DNA of 64,000 nt from Microvirga sesbaniae. Its GTDB lineage: Bacteria > Pseudomonadota > Alphaproteobacteria > Rhizobiales > Beijerinckiaceae. Below the pieces are notes generated by a model, which was not told where the DNA came from, did no database searches, and was given only the letters and a program-made list of their open reading frames with translations. This document shows positions 8,329 through 16,515 of this stretch, in pieces. The first letter of the stretch is position 1, and the number at the start of each line of letters is the position of its first letter. The position numbers and the translations under genes were made by a program. Where the stretch lies: contig NZ_JAMXFJ010000026.1 in assembly GCF_025460805.1 (NCBI RefSeq), forward strand, positions 1-64,000, in the 5' to 3' direction.

Positions 8329-8644
8329 GGACGGCCCTCATCTGTTCCACCAGCCGTCAGAGAATGCCGAGCCTGATCCTGTCATGCAACAAGCGTCTGC
8401 ATCTTGGGGTTTGGCTCTCTCGGAGCAAAATGGGCGCAAGAAAACAGCAAGCTAAACTGTAAGGGAGTCTCTTGCTGTCGGTGTAAGCTGAAGTATTGCA
8501 GTCGTCGCGCCGGGCTCCGAATCGCTTGCACGAGCCGCAAGGGACCGATGAAAATTTAGGCTTGATTGTCGGTTGCTTCGGCGCGAAGGTCCGCGGGCGA
8601 CGCATCTGCTGCGTTGCAGAGGCGTTGCCGATAGGAGATGCGCC
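8329..8644. other. Divergent spacer between Anbu and the Q/N-rich gene
   Basis: Should hold the Anbu promoter on the reverse strand and that of the small plus-strand gene. No palindrome or conserved element was recognised. Confidence 0.35.
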
Positions 8645-8866
8645 ATGGCGAACCGTCAGCAAGACCAAGGCAATCAGGGCCAGGATCGGAACCAGCAGAG
8701 CCAGAACAACCAGGGCCGGAACCCACAGGGTTCGAATCAGAAGAACCAGGGCCAAGCCCGGGATCAGCAGAACCAGAGCGGCCAGGACCGGAAGCAGCAG
8801 GATCAGCAGAACCAGGGCCGGAATCCGCAGGGCTCGGATCGGACCCGGGATCAAACCCAACGCTGA
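8645..8866 (+). CDS. Low-complexity Gln/Asn/Arg/Gly-rich small protein
   Basis: This 73-residue protein starts MANRQQDQGNQGQDRNQQ and is built almost entirely of Q, N, G, R, D and S, with recurring NQGRNPQGS units (twice) and QDxxQQ units. It is predicted to be disordered and strongly hydrophilic. AGGAG lies about ten bases before the ATG. The same DNA read on the opposite strand gives a hydrophobic Leu/Val/Ala repeat frame (8357-8947), which is probably just the mirror of the repeat; the plus-strand start context favours this gene. Function is unknown; stress-related hydrophilin is a guess. Confidence 0.5.
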   Translation: MANRQQDQGNQGQDRNQQSQNNQGRNPQGSNQKNQGQARDQQNQSGQDRKQQDQQNQGRNPQGSDRTRDQTQR

Positions 8867-9032
8867 CCGCTCGTGGTCAAGCTGGCACGGCTCCTCGATC
8901 CGGGTGAGCCGTGCCTGTGGAACGAGATCGATCAGCCATCCTCCCAACGCTGCTATCCCGCGCTAGCGGCAGGCCTTTTCGGGCATTGAGGCACACTTCT
9001 TGCTTAGCCGAGGGAACACTCCAGTTCTGAGG

Positions 9033-9287
9033 CTAGAGCAACGGGCATTCAGACGAATCCATATCCGGCGGCAGTGAAGTAGTTACGGCATGCCTCGGGC
9101 TCGACGAGATCGGAGATGTCGCCGATGGCCCGCCAAAGCGCGTCGAGCGTTCGGGCATCGACCCGGCGCAGGTGCGATTTGATCTGGGAGGAGGCCTGTT
9201 CAATGGGATTGAGATCGGGACTTTAGGGTGGCAAAATCAGGAACCAGGCGCCCCTTTGCGACTCCGTCAAAACGGCCGTTGCTCTAG
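9033..9287 (-). mobile_element. Internally deleted IS630-family relic with both ends
   Basis: A perfect 12-bp inverted repeat (CTAGAGCAACGG at 9033-9044 and its complement at 9276-9287) bounds about 250 bp; the similarity of the two ends continues less perfectly for about 25 bp. Each end carries the TA expected of IS630/Tc1-type insertion. The interior (stop at 9049-9051, reverse strand) encodes only the transposase C-terminus, SPDLNPIEQASSQIKSHLRR and YFTAAGYGFV, with a stop codon where the usual PPYSPDLNP tyrosine should be. Most of the transposase has been lost, so the element could move only with help from a full copy. Confidence 0.75.
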
Positions 9288-10646
9288 TACTACAGCCGGG
9301 ATTTACGTCGGCGGCGGGTGCGTTGGCGCCAGTGACATTCGCGAGCGCGCTGCTGATGCCGCCGTCGCCAGACGGACCAGTGCTCGACCGCCTCAGCCGA
9401 AGGCGGCCGCTCCCACACCAGATGCCAGAGCAGCCGCCGCACTTCGGGCACGGTGAACGGCAGCAGCCCTGCGGCCTGCACGACGGGGGCTTCTCCCCCC
9501 GATGGCGTGCTGACGCACGATCGTGAGATAAGCGTGGGCCAACATGGATAAGGTGATGTGCCGGTGCCAGCCCGTCCACGAGCGCACCTCGTACTCGTCC
9601 AGTCCGGTCTCGCCTTTGGCCTCCTCAAAGCAGCTCTCGATCCGCCAGCGCTGACCCGCAATCCGCACCAACGCGGCCAGCGCCGTCTCCTCGGGCGAGC
9701 GGGTGAGATAGAACGTGAACTGATGCGGCCGGCCCTTCTTGCGCCGGATCAGCAAGCCGGTCTTCCAGCCCGGCACCGGCGGCGTGCGATACGGCAGATA
9801 GGCCCAGTCATACAGCCGCGGCCCCTTGGCGCCATCGCCTGCACTCAGACGCTGCCAGCCTCTGGCCGGCACGTCCTCGAGCCAATCCTCGACAGGCTTG
9901 AACCCGAGCCGCTGGGCCGAGGTCACCGCCAGCACGTAGCCGCGCCCATGCGCCTCGATCAGGCGCCGCGTCTGATGGTCGGCGCCGTACACGCAGTCGC
10001 CCACCACCCACCGGCAGGGCACGCCGACCTCGAACGCGCGCTTCAACATCGCCTGTCCGAGCTTCGGCTTGGTGGTGAAGCTCACACTCTCCGGAACGCC
10101 TGCTTCCGCACGGCGTGCGGCATCGAAGGCCCAGGTCTCGGGCAGGTACAGCGCCCGGTCAATCAGGGTATGGCCATGCCGGCTGGCATAGGCGAGAAAC
10201 ACCCCAATCTGGCAGTTCTCGATGCGGCCGGCGGTGCCGGAGTACTGGCGTTTGACGCCGGCCGACTTGTCGCCCTTCTTCACAAAGCCGGTCTCGTCGA
10301 GCACGAGCACAGCGTCGGGATCGCCCAGGTGCTCGACCACATAGGCCTGCAGGTCGTCACGCACCGCATTGGCATCCCAGTGCATGCGGGCGAGGAAATC
10401 CTGCACGCCATCTGGCGTCATGTCGCCGGCGGCTTCCGCCAGGTGCCAGCCATTCTTACGCTCGAGCGGCGATAGCAGGCCCTGCAGGTAGGCTCTGGCC
10501 CGTCGGCGCGGCTCGATGCGGCCAAACCGGGGAGCAATCCGGGTGCAGAGATCGTCCAACCGAGCGGCCCAGCGGTGGGCCTCGCTTGCGTGCGTCATGG
10601 CGCGACACCTCCGTGTCTAAGACAACGCACAAACCCGGCTGTAGTA
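9288..10646 (-). mobile_element. IS701-family insertion sequence, copy 1
   Basis: A complete element of 1,359 bp with inverted ends TACTACAGCCGGG(A/G)TTT and a flanking 4-bp target duplication CTAG at 9284-9287 and 10647-10650; CTAG fits the YTAR preference of IS701. It inserted exactly at the right edge of the IS630 relic. The single transposase is on the reverse strand. A second, non-identical copy of the same length lies at 25816-27174. Confidence 0.92.
9393..10598 (-). CDS. IS701-family transposase (copy 1), with possible +1 frameshifted tail
   Basis: A DDE transposase: VLDETGFVKKGDKSAGVKRQ, CQIGVFLAYASRHGH, GDCVYGAD and the glutamate region QRWRIESCFEEAKGETGLDE are all intact. In frame zero the product is 401 residues, but after HAIGG the sequence becomes Arg/Ala-rich and un-family-like. 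Moving +1 at the run of six Gs (about 9500) restores a typical IS701 C-terminus, LLPFTVPEVRRLLWHLVW through RKSRL, with its stop (9290-9292) inside the terminal repeat, giving about 435 residues. The second copy shows exactly the same arrangement, so the shift is either programmed, made by transcriptional slippage, or an inherited defect. Confidence 0.9.
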   Translation of the reverse strand: MTHASEAHRWAARLDDLCTRIAPRFGRIEPRRRARAYLQGLLSPLERKNGWHLAEAAGDMTPDGVQDFLARMHWDANAVRDDLQAYVVEHLGDPDAVLVLDETGFVKKGDKSAGVKRQYSGTAGRIENCQIGVFLAYASRHGHTLIDRALYLPETWAFDAARRAEAGVPESVSFTTKPKLGQAMLKRAFEVGVPCRWVVGDCVYGADHQTRRLIEAHGRGYVLAVTSAQRLGFKPVEDWLEDVPARGWQRLSAGDGAKGPRLYDWAYLPYRTPPVPGWKTGLLIRRKKGRPHQFTFYLTRSPEETALAALVRIAGQRWRIESCFEEAKGETGLDEYEVRSWTGWHRHITLSMLAHAYLTIVRQHAIGGRSPRRAGRRAAAVHRARSAAAALASGVGAAAFG

Positions 10647-10949
10647 CTAGCATGCTGAACTTTCTCCGGCCCTGGCTCGACACCCTGAACAAGGCCGAGC
10701 GCGATCTCAGGCAGCAAGACTACGTTGTCGTCTATGGTGGAATGACATCCATCATCGTCCCGATCAGCTCAGGCGAGCGGACGCCACGGCTGCCCAACAA
10801 GCCCCTGTGGCTGTGGGGGGCGGCTCCAGCGGCTTTGGGGCTCTGATCAGAACCCCAATCCTGTTTGCCATGCGAGAAATCCACGGCATCGACGGCAACG
10901 CGGATCGCTCCGTCCGCGCGATGGCAGCCTCCCGGCACAAGACTTTAGA

Positions 10950-10991
10950 GCATTTTTCGGCGAAGTGGATCCGGCTCGCCGTCAAAAATGC
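10950..10991. repeat. REP-like palindrome (AAGTGGATCC core)
   Basis: Arms GCATTTTT-C-GGCGA and TCGCC-GTC-AAAAATGC enclose AAGTGGATCCGGC. The AAGTGG core recurs at 20302, 20371, 44146 and 52541 with different arms, so this belongs to a dispersed palindrome group typical of Methylobacteriaceae spacers. Confidence 0.6.
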
Positions 10992-11289
10992 GGCACAGCC
11001 AAGAAGAGAGGTGATTCCACACCAGTGGAAACAGCTCTAGCCTATGAGACGTGGCTCAAGTAGGTGCTTTACGGGAGTTACGGCGCTCCGGCTGAGAGTT
11101 AAAGCGAACCTCTCTCGGCTGGAGCGTTTCGTTTTAGGCTCGACTGTTCCGAGCCGTGCCCCATCCTACCGCGCTCCTAGCGGGCGGCTTGTGTCGGTTG
11201 GCCATCCCCTCAAGCCCACTCAGCTGTCTGTCGTCGACAGACAGCCACATGCATGGGTTCGAGTTTCAAGCGGACTTCAGGTGGGTCTG

Positions 11290-11395
11290 GAAGTGCCACA
11301 AATGACTGCATGTCGGGCTGACGCCTGATGCGGCATGCTCCTTGAGCTTCGAGAGCATCGGCGTCGTCAGCGTAGCGCCGGGTGAGACTCTGCTG
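11290..11395 (-). pseudogene. Degenerate fragment of the RRQPYMQQL small-protein family
   Basis: The reverse strand reads QSLTRRYADDADALEAQGAC, then RIRRQPDMQSFVAL, aligning with ALSRSSLGATLKARLLIRLK and RIRRQPYMQQLAAL of the gene at 2781-3038. The acidic helix upstream is missing and the tyrosine is replaced by aspartate, so this appears to be a decayed paralogue. Confidence 0.5.
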
Positions 11396-11559
11396 AGGAC
11401 TCCGCCATCCATTGATGACCATCGTAGTGCGAAACGTATAGGCGGATGCCTATTCTTTAGTCATTGGAAGACTGCAATTGAACCTGCAACGAACTGGCTA
11501 AGTAACAACAGAGAAAGCTATACACTTGATGCTGGATTATGGCGGCGCCCGAGGTATCA

Positions 11560-12570
11560 ATGGTTCAAAAGGCCAGCCGTGGCAAAGTTGAATTCGTTCA
11601 AACGGTAAAGGCATATGGAGCCTCTGTTGCGGTTGCCGGTATCGACCTTAGGATACCCGCTGCGACGTACTGCTGCCTGCTAGGCCCATCGGGATGCGGG
11701 AAGACCACAAGCCTGCGCATGCTAGCTGGGCATGAGGCGGTTACCTCGGGCGACATCCTCCTCGACAATGCGAACATCACCCTGATGCCGCCAGCCAAGC
11801 GCGGAACGGCAATGATGTTCCAAAGCTACGCCCTCTTCCCACATCTCACAGTGGTCGAGAACGTCGCCTTCGCCCTCAGAATGAAAGGTGTGCCGAAGGT
11901 CGAGCGCCTCATCAAGGCGCAGGAGATGCTTAAGATCGTTGATCTTGGGACCTACGCTGAACGGCGTCCTTCACAGCTTTCAGGCGGGCAACAGCAACGC
12001 GTTGCGCTTGCGCGCGCCTTGATCATGCGCCCATCCGTCCTTCTTCTCGACGAGCCGCTCTCGGCGCTTGATCCATTTCTTCGCCTGCGCGTCCGAGGTG
12101 AACTCAAGCGACTGCAGAAAAGCCTGGGCATCACTTTCGTGCATGTAACGCACAGCCAGGATGAGGCCTTGGCGCTCTCGGACCTCGTGGTTCTGATGAA
12201 TTCCGGTAAGATCGAGCAGAAGGGCACGGCCGAGGATCTGTTCACCCGCCCGAGAACAGCCTTTGTGGCGCGGTTCATCGGGGCTCATAACGTCATTGAT
12301 CTCGGAGACCGTGCGATTGCAGTCAGAATAGACCGGACGATGCTGCGACGAGATGGCTCGGCGGATGCAACGCGTCGCGAAGTCACGGTCAGAACCGTTG
12401 AATACGCTGGAACCAGCTTCTCAATCCAGCTCGTCGACGACCGCGGCAGCGAACTGGCCGCTCTCATATCCGAGCAGAGCTTTCGCGCCACGCCTCTCAC
12501 CGAAGGCGAGCGTGTGCTCGCCTCATGGGCTCCCGCAGATGCTCATGTCCTCGAAGGTGGAGCCCGGTAG
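11560..12570 (+). CDS. Spermidine/putrescine-type ABC transporter ATP-binding protein
   Basis: This 336-residue ATPase has Walker A GPSGCGKTT, Q-loop MMFQSYALFPH, signature LSGGQQQR, Walker B VLLLDEPLSALD and switch VHVTHSQDEA, followed by a C-terminal TOBE-like regulatory domain of about 90 residues, the layout of PotA/FbpC-type importers. The ATG at 11560 is preferred (GAGG five to six bases upstream). It opens a five-gene operon with a binding protein, two permeases and a racemase, and energises import across the inner membrane. The polyamine label is by family; the racemase neighbour hints at an amino-acid-like or hydantoin-like substrate. Confidence 0.9.
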   Translation: MVQKASRGKVEFVQTVKAYGASVAVAGIDLRIPAATYCCLLGPSGCGKTTSLRMLAGHEAVTSGDILLDNANITLMPPAKRGTAMMFQSYALFPHLTVVENVAFALRMKGVPKVERLIKAQEMLKIVDLGTYAERRPSQLSGGQQQRVALARALIMRPSVLLLDEPLSALDPFLRLRVRGELKRLQKSLGITFVHVTHSQDEALALSDLVVLMNSGKIEQKGTAEDLFTRPRTAFVARFIGAHNVIDLGDRAIAVRIDRTMLRRDGSADATRREVTVRTVEYAGTSFSIQLVDDRGSELAALISEQSFRATPLTEGERVLASWAPADAHVLEGGAR

Positions 12571-12611
12571 GCGATCAAAGTCTAAACCCAAAGAGGGAAA
12601 AGGGGAATACA

Positions 12612-13895
12612 ATGAGGAAGAGAGACGATGCGACGAACCTGTCTCGCCGGCAAATCCTAAAGGGGGGTGCAGCGCTTGCAGGCGCGGCCGCCGGAACGGC
12701 CATCACGGGCTTTCCGGCCGTCATTGCAGCCGAGCCCGTGACGCTCCGGTACCTTTCGACCGCGACCAACCAGTCCCCTGCCATCGCCGAGAAGGCCGCC
12801 AAAGATCTCGGGATCAAGATCGAGTACGTCACAGTCACAACCGACGACGTGACCAAGCGCATCATTACGCAGCCAAACTCCTTTGATTTGGTCGACACGG
12901 AGTATTTCAGCCTCCGTAACCTGATCCCGTCAGGAAACCTGATGGGCATGGATGCAAAGAAGATCAAGCTCATTGACAAGCTCGCGCCGGCCATCACCAA
13001 AGGCGAGATCGGCGGCAAGAAAATCGGCCTTCAGGGCACGGCACCTAACAAGGTGATGTATCTGGAAGGGCAGAACTCAAAGAAGTTCGCTGCGTCTCCC
13101 ACAGAGTGGATCACCCTGATCCCCACCACCTACAATGCCGACACTCTCGGCATCCGACCTGACCTGATTGGCCGTCCCATTGAGAGTTGGGCGGAACTCC
13201 TGAACCCACAGTTCAAGGGCAAGGCCTCAATCCTCAACATCCCATCCATCGGCATCATGGATGCTGCTATGGTCATTGAGGCATCCGGTAAGCACAAATA
13301 TGCCGACAAGGGCAATATGACGAAGGATGAGATCGACCTCACGATCGCGACCCTCATCGAAGCCAAGAAGGCTGGACAGTTCCGCGCCTTCTGGACCGAC
13401 TTCAACGAGAGCGTGAACCTGATGGCATCGGGCGAGACAGTGATCCAGTCGATGTGGTCGCCCGCCGTCACAGCCGTGCGCCTCAAGAACATTCAGTGCA
13501 AGTTCCAGCCGCTCAAGGAGGGCTATCGTGCCTGGGCCTCCGGCTTTGGCCTGCCGAGGACCCTCAAGGGTAAGAAACTCGACGCGGCCTACGAGTTCGT
13601 CAACTGGTTCCTGTCGGGTTGGGCAGGCGCCTATCTCAACAGGCAGGGCTATTACTCGGCAGTGCTCGACACCGCCAAGGAGAACATGGAGGCCTACGAA
13701 TGGGCCTACTGGATGGAAGGCAAGCCTGCCGAGAAGGACATCAAGGGCCCCGACGGCGGCCTTTTGGAGAAGGCAGGTGCCGTCCGCGACGGCGGCTCCT
13801 ACAACGAGCGCATGGGATCCGTGGCGTGCTGGAACTCGATCATGGATGAGAACGCCTATATGGTCCGCAAGTGGAATGAGTTCATCGCGGCCTAA
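12612..13895 (+). CDS. Extracellular solute-binding protein (PotD/PotF type), Tat-exported
   Basis: This 427-residue protein has an N-terminal twin-arginine signal (LSRRQILKGGAALAGAAAG, then cleavage near VIAAEP). The mature protein is a type 2 periplasmic-binding fold related to spermidine/putrescine receptors. It captures the solute and delivers it to the membrane permeases encoded next. AGGGG lies about six bases before the ATG; the longer frame to 12525 overlaps the ATPase gene and adds a non-signal extension. Tat export suggests folding before secretion. Confidence 0.88.
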   Translation: MRKRDDATNLSRRQILKGGAALAGAAAGTAITGFPAVIAAEPVTLRYLSTATNQSPAIAEKAAKDLGIKIEYVTVTTDDVTKRIITQPNSFDLVDTEYFSLRNLIPSGNLMGMDAKKIKLIDKLAPAITKGEIGGKKIGLQGTAPNKVMYLEGQNSKKFAASPTEWITLIPTTYNADTLGIRPDLIGRPIESWAELLNPQFKGKASILNIPSIGIMDAAMVIEASGKHKYADKGNMTKDEIDLTIATLIEAKKAGQFRAFWTDFNESVNLMASGETVIQSMWSPAVTAVRLKNIQCKFQPLKEGYRAWASGFGLPRTLKGKKLDAAYEFVNWFLSGWAGAYLNRQGYYSAVLDTAKENMEAYEWAYWMEGKPAEKDIKGPDGGLLEKAGAVRDGGSYNERMGSVACWNSIMDENAYMVRKWNEFIAA

Positions 13896-13910
13896 GCAAA
13901 GCATATTCCA

Positions 13911-13936
13911 GCATGGCTGAAGCCCTTCAGCCATGC
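13911..13936 (+). promoter_or_regulatory. Intra-operon hairpin between binding protein and permease genes
   Basis: GCATGGCTGAAG and CTTCAGCCATGC form a perfect 12-bp stem with a two-base loop, 16 bp after the binding-protein stop. No T-run follows, so it is more likely an mRNA-stabilising or attenuating structure that favours the binding protein over the permeases, as in many ABC operons, than a full terminator. Confidence 0.6.
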
Positions 13937-13965
13937 CTCTTCTATCCACGACTGACAAGCAGGCG

Positions 13966-14844
13966 ATGACCCATTACGCGCGTTGGACCTCCTACTGGCA
14001 GGCCGCACCCTTGGCGGCGGTGCTCCTCCTGTTCTTCGTTTTGCCCCTCGTGGTCACCTTCATCGTCAGCTTCTGGAGCTATACGGGCTATTCCATCGAG
14101 CCGGACTTCATCTTCGACAATTACCGCGATGCCTTCGACCGCTGCATCGTCGCCCTGCCTGATCTCTGCACCACGTTCCGCACCTATCTGTCGACGCTCC
14201 GGTTCTGCCTGGCTGTGTGGCTCCTCACCCTGGTGATCGGCTTCATCATCGCGTATTATCTGACCTTTGAGATCCGCACCACGACCATCCGCCTGGTGCT
14301 CGCTCTCGTGTGCACCATCCCGTTCTGGACCTCGAACGTGATCCGCATGATTTCCTGGGTTCCCCTCCTGGGGCGGAACGGCCTTGTCAATCAGGCCCTC
14401 GTCGGTGCGGCCATCATAGATCAGCCGCTCGACTGGCTCCTCTATTCCAACTTCTCGGTGCTGCTCGCATTCGTCCACCTCAACACGGTATTCATGATCG
14501 TGCCCATCGCGAATTCCATGTCGCGCATCGACAGGTCGCTGGTCGAAGCAGCGAGAGACGCTGGTGCGACAGGATGGCAAATCCTTCTGCACATCATCAT
14601 TCCGCTTTCAAAGACGGGCATTGCCATTGGGTCGATCTTTGTCATCACGGTCGTCATGGGAGATTTCATCACCATTGGCATCATGGGCGGGCAGCAGATC
14701 GCGTCCGCCGGCAAGGTCATCCAGACCCAGATCGGCGCGCTTCAGTTCCCGATCGCAGCTGCAAACGCGGTGGTGCTGCTTGCGGTCGTCCTGATGATCA
14801 TCGCTACGCTCATCCGCTACATCGATATCCGGAAGGAACTTTAA
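13966..14844 (+). CDS. ABC transporter permease, PotB-like
   Basis: An inner-membrane permease of about 292 residues with the first span APLAAVLLLFFVLPLVVTFI and the cytoplasmic EAA-loop EAARDAGATGWQILLHIIIP. It forms the translocation pore with the PotC-like partner. An earlier in-frame ATG at 13933 falls inside the 13911-13936 hairpin, so the ATG at 13966 is preferred, although its ribosome site is modest. The stop is 4 bp from the next gene. Confidence 0.88.
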   Translation: MTHYARWTSYWQAAPLAAVLLLFFVLPLVVTFIVSFWSYTGYSIEPDFIFDNYRDAFDRCIVALPDLCTTFRTYLSTLRFCLAVWLLTLVIGFIIAYYLTFEIRTTTIRLVLALVCTIPFWTSNVIRMISWVPLLGRNGLVNQALVGAAIIDQPLDWLLYSNFSVLLAFVHLNTVFMIVPIANSMSRIDRSLVEAARDAGATGWQILLHIIIPLSKTGIAIGSIFVITVVMGDFITIGIMGGQQIASAGKVIQTQIGALQFPIAAANAVVLLAVVLMIIATLIRYIDIRKEL

Positions 14845-14848
14845 GACC

Positions 14849-15751
14849 ATGAGCGAAGGTCGATCCCGCAGCTTCTATGTCCTGTCGTTCCTCTTCGGGC
14901 TCTACGTGCTGTTCCTCTACGGGCCGACACTCACTATCGTGGCTCTGTCGTTCCAAGGACCGGGAGGGGGAATGACGTTTCCCATGAATGGGGTGTCCCT
15001 CCACTGGTTCCGTAACCTCTGGGCTGGCATCGGCGTGCCTTACGTGGTTGATGCGCTTCTTAACTCTCTCAAACTCGGGGCGTTCGTTACGGTCCTGACG
15101 GTTGTGATCTCCCTGATGGCGGGTTTGGCCTTTCGCCGGAGTTTTCGAGGGCAGAGCGTGCTGTTCTATACGGCCATCGCGAGCCTGACCCTGCCTTCCA
15201 TCATCGTGTCCCTTGGTATTGCCCTCGAATTTCAGATTATCGACCAGAGTGTAAAGGCGGTCGGCGACGCTTATGAGATCGGCGCGATCCAGAATTCTTA
15301 TCAGACTGCCATGGGCCTTATGTCGTCCGGTCTTGGAGCGCACCTGACATGGACACTGCCTTTCGGCGTGCTGATCATGTTCGCAATCTTCAACCGCTTT
15401 AACAGCGCCTACGAAGAGGCGGCCCAAGACCTCGGGGCCTCATCCTGGCAGACTTTCATCCATGTCCTCGTGCCGATCATCGCGCCTTCCCTCGCAGGCG
15501 TCTTCCTCTTCGGGTTCACTCTGTCATGGGATGAGATCGCCCGGTCAAGTCAGGCGGTCGGGGCGGACAACACTCTCCCGCTCACCCTGCAAGGTCTGAC
15601 GACGACCGTGACGACGCCAGTCATCTATGCCCTCGGCACGGTGACAACAGGGATCTCGTTTGCGGTCATTATCGTGACCGTATCAGTCGTAGTCTCGTTA
15701 CAGAAGCGGCGCTCGCGACACGGGTCCGATGCCGGGAAAGGCTTGGTCTGA
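14849..15751 (+). CDS. ABC transporter permease, PotC-like
   Basis: This 300-residue integral membrane protein has a first span VLSFLFGLYVLFLYGPTL and an EAA-loop EEAAQDLGASSWQTFIHVLVP typical of the second permease of polyamine-type importers. It is tightly spaced after the PotB-like gene and just before the racemase, consistent with one transcript. Confidence 0.88.
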   Translation: MSEGRSRSFYVLSFLFGLYVLFLYGPTLTIVALSFQGPGGGMTFPMNGVSLHWFRNLWAGIGVPYVVDALLNSLKLGAFVTVLTVVISLMAGLAFRRSFRGQSVLFYTAIASLTLPSIIVSLGIALEFQIIDQSVKAVGDAYEIGAIQNSYQTAMGLMSSGLGAHLTWTLPFGVLIMFAIFNRFNSAYEEAAQDLGASSWQTFIHVLVPIIAPSLAGVFLFGFTLSWDEIARSSQAVGADNTLPLTLQGLTTTVTTPVIYALGTVTTGISFAVIIVTVSVVVSLQKRRSRHGSDAGKGLV

Positions 15752-15755
15752 CAAT

Positions 15756-16487
15756 ATGCGGCTTCTCCTCATCAATCCCAATACCACCTCCTCTATGACG
15801 CGGAAGATCGAGGCCGCGGCCCTGGCTGTTACCCATGAAGGAACGACGCTCTCGGCGGTCAATCCGCTCGATGGCCCTTCCTCCATAGAGGGATATTTCG
15901 ATGAGGCCTACAGCCTCCCGGGCTTGCTGGGTGAGATCCGGAAAGGCGAAGAGGCGGGGTTCCAGGGTTATGTGATCGCCTGCTTCGACGACACGGGACT
16001 GGACGCGGCCCGCTCGCTCGCAATTGGTCCGGTAGTCGGGATCGGGGAGGCAGCGTTTCACTGCGCCAGCCTCATCGCAGGGCGCTTCTCGGTCATCACC
16101 ACATTGGCGCGGTCCGTGCCGGCCATCGAGCACAATCTCGCGAGATACGGCCTGGCCGCACGGTGTGCTCGGGTTCGGGCATCCGATGTTCCCGTACTGG
16201 CGCTGGAGGATGCGACCAGCAATGCGCGAATGCGAATTTCCGACGAGATCGAAGCGGCCAAACGCGAGGATCGCTGCGAGGCCATCGTGCTGGGCTGCGC
16301 CGGCATGGCGGATCTTGCCGCCGACCTTTCAGCACGTCACGGGCTGCCGGTTCTCGACGGCGTCGCGTGCGCCGTCAAGCTTGTAGAAACCCTCGTCGGA
16401 TTGGGCCTCAAAACATCCAAGTTCGGAGGGTATTCCCCTCCCCTGTCGAAGCCTTATGGCGGCCGGTTCGCCGCCGATGGCTTCTGA
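15756..16487 (+). CDS. Asp/Glu/hydantoin racemase family protein
   Basis: This 243-residue enzyme starts MRLLLINPNTTSSMT, the usual N-terminus of hydantoin/aspartate racemases. Two catalytic cysteines are in place: ACFDDTG in the first half and LGCAGM in the second, used for two-base proton transfer at an alpha-carbon. Family members racemise hydantoins, allantoin, aspartate or glutamate without cofactor. Its place as last gene of an importer operon (4 bp after the permease) suggests it inverts the imported solute. A cyclic-ureide operon lies about 28 kb away, but no direct link is shown. Confidence 0.85.
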   Translation: MRLLLINPNTTSSMTRKIEAAALAVTHEGTTLSAVNPLDGPSSIEGYFDEAYSLPGLLGEIRKGEEAGFQGYVIACFDDTGLDAARSLAIGPVVGIGEAAFHCASLIAGRFSVITTLARSVPAIEHNLARYGLAARCARVRASDVPVLALEDATSNARMRISDEIEAAKREDRCEAIVLGCAGMADLAADLSARHGLPVLDGVACAVKLVETLVGLGLKTSKFGGYSPPLSKPYGGRFAADGF

Positions 16488-16515
16488 CGGATCGGCGCAA
16501 CTCTTTCTCGCCCAA

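Larger units (their letters stand above)
10651..11559. other. Long region without a supported gene, with repeat and gene debris
   Basis: About 900 bp between the IS and the transporter operon. It contains a palindromic repeat at 10950-10991 and a degenerate copy of the small RRQPYM-type protein near 11290-11395. The frame 10807-11040 overlaps the repeat and is unlikely to be translated. The promoter of the downstream ABC operon must lie in its right part. Confidence 0.5.

Noticed and set aside
8357..8947. Leu/Val/Ala-rich membrane protein on the reverse strand
   Set aside because: It is the mirror of a Q/N/G-coding repeat; the plus strand has the ribosome site and start, and the reverse frame overlaps the Anbu upstream region without a start signal.
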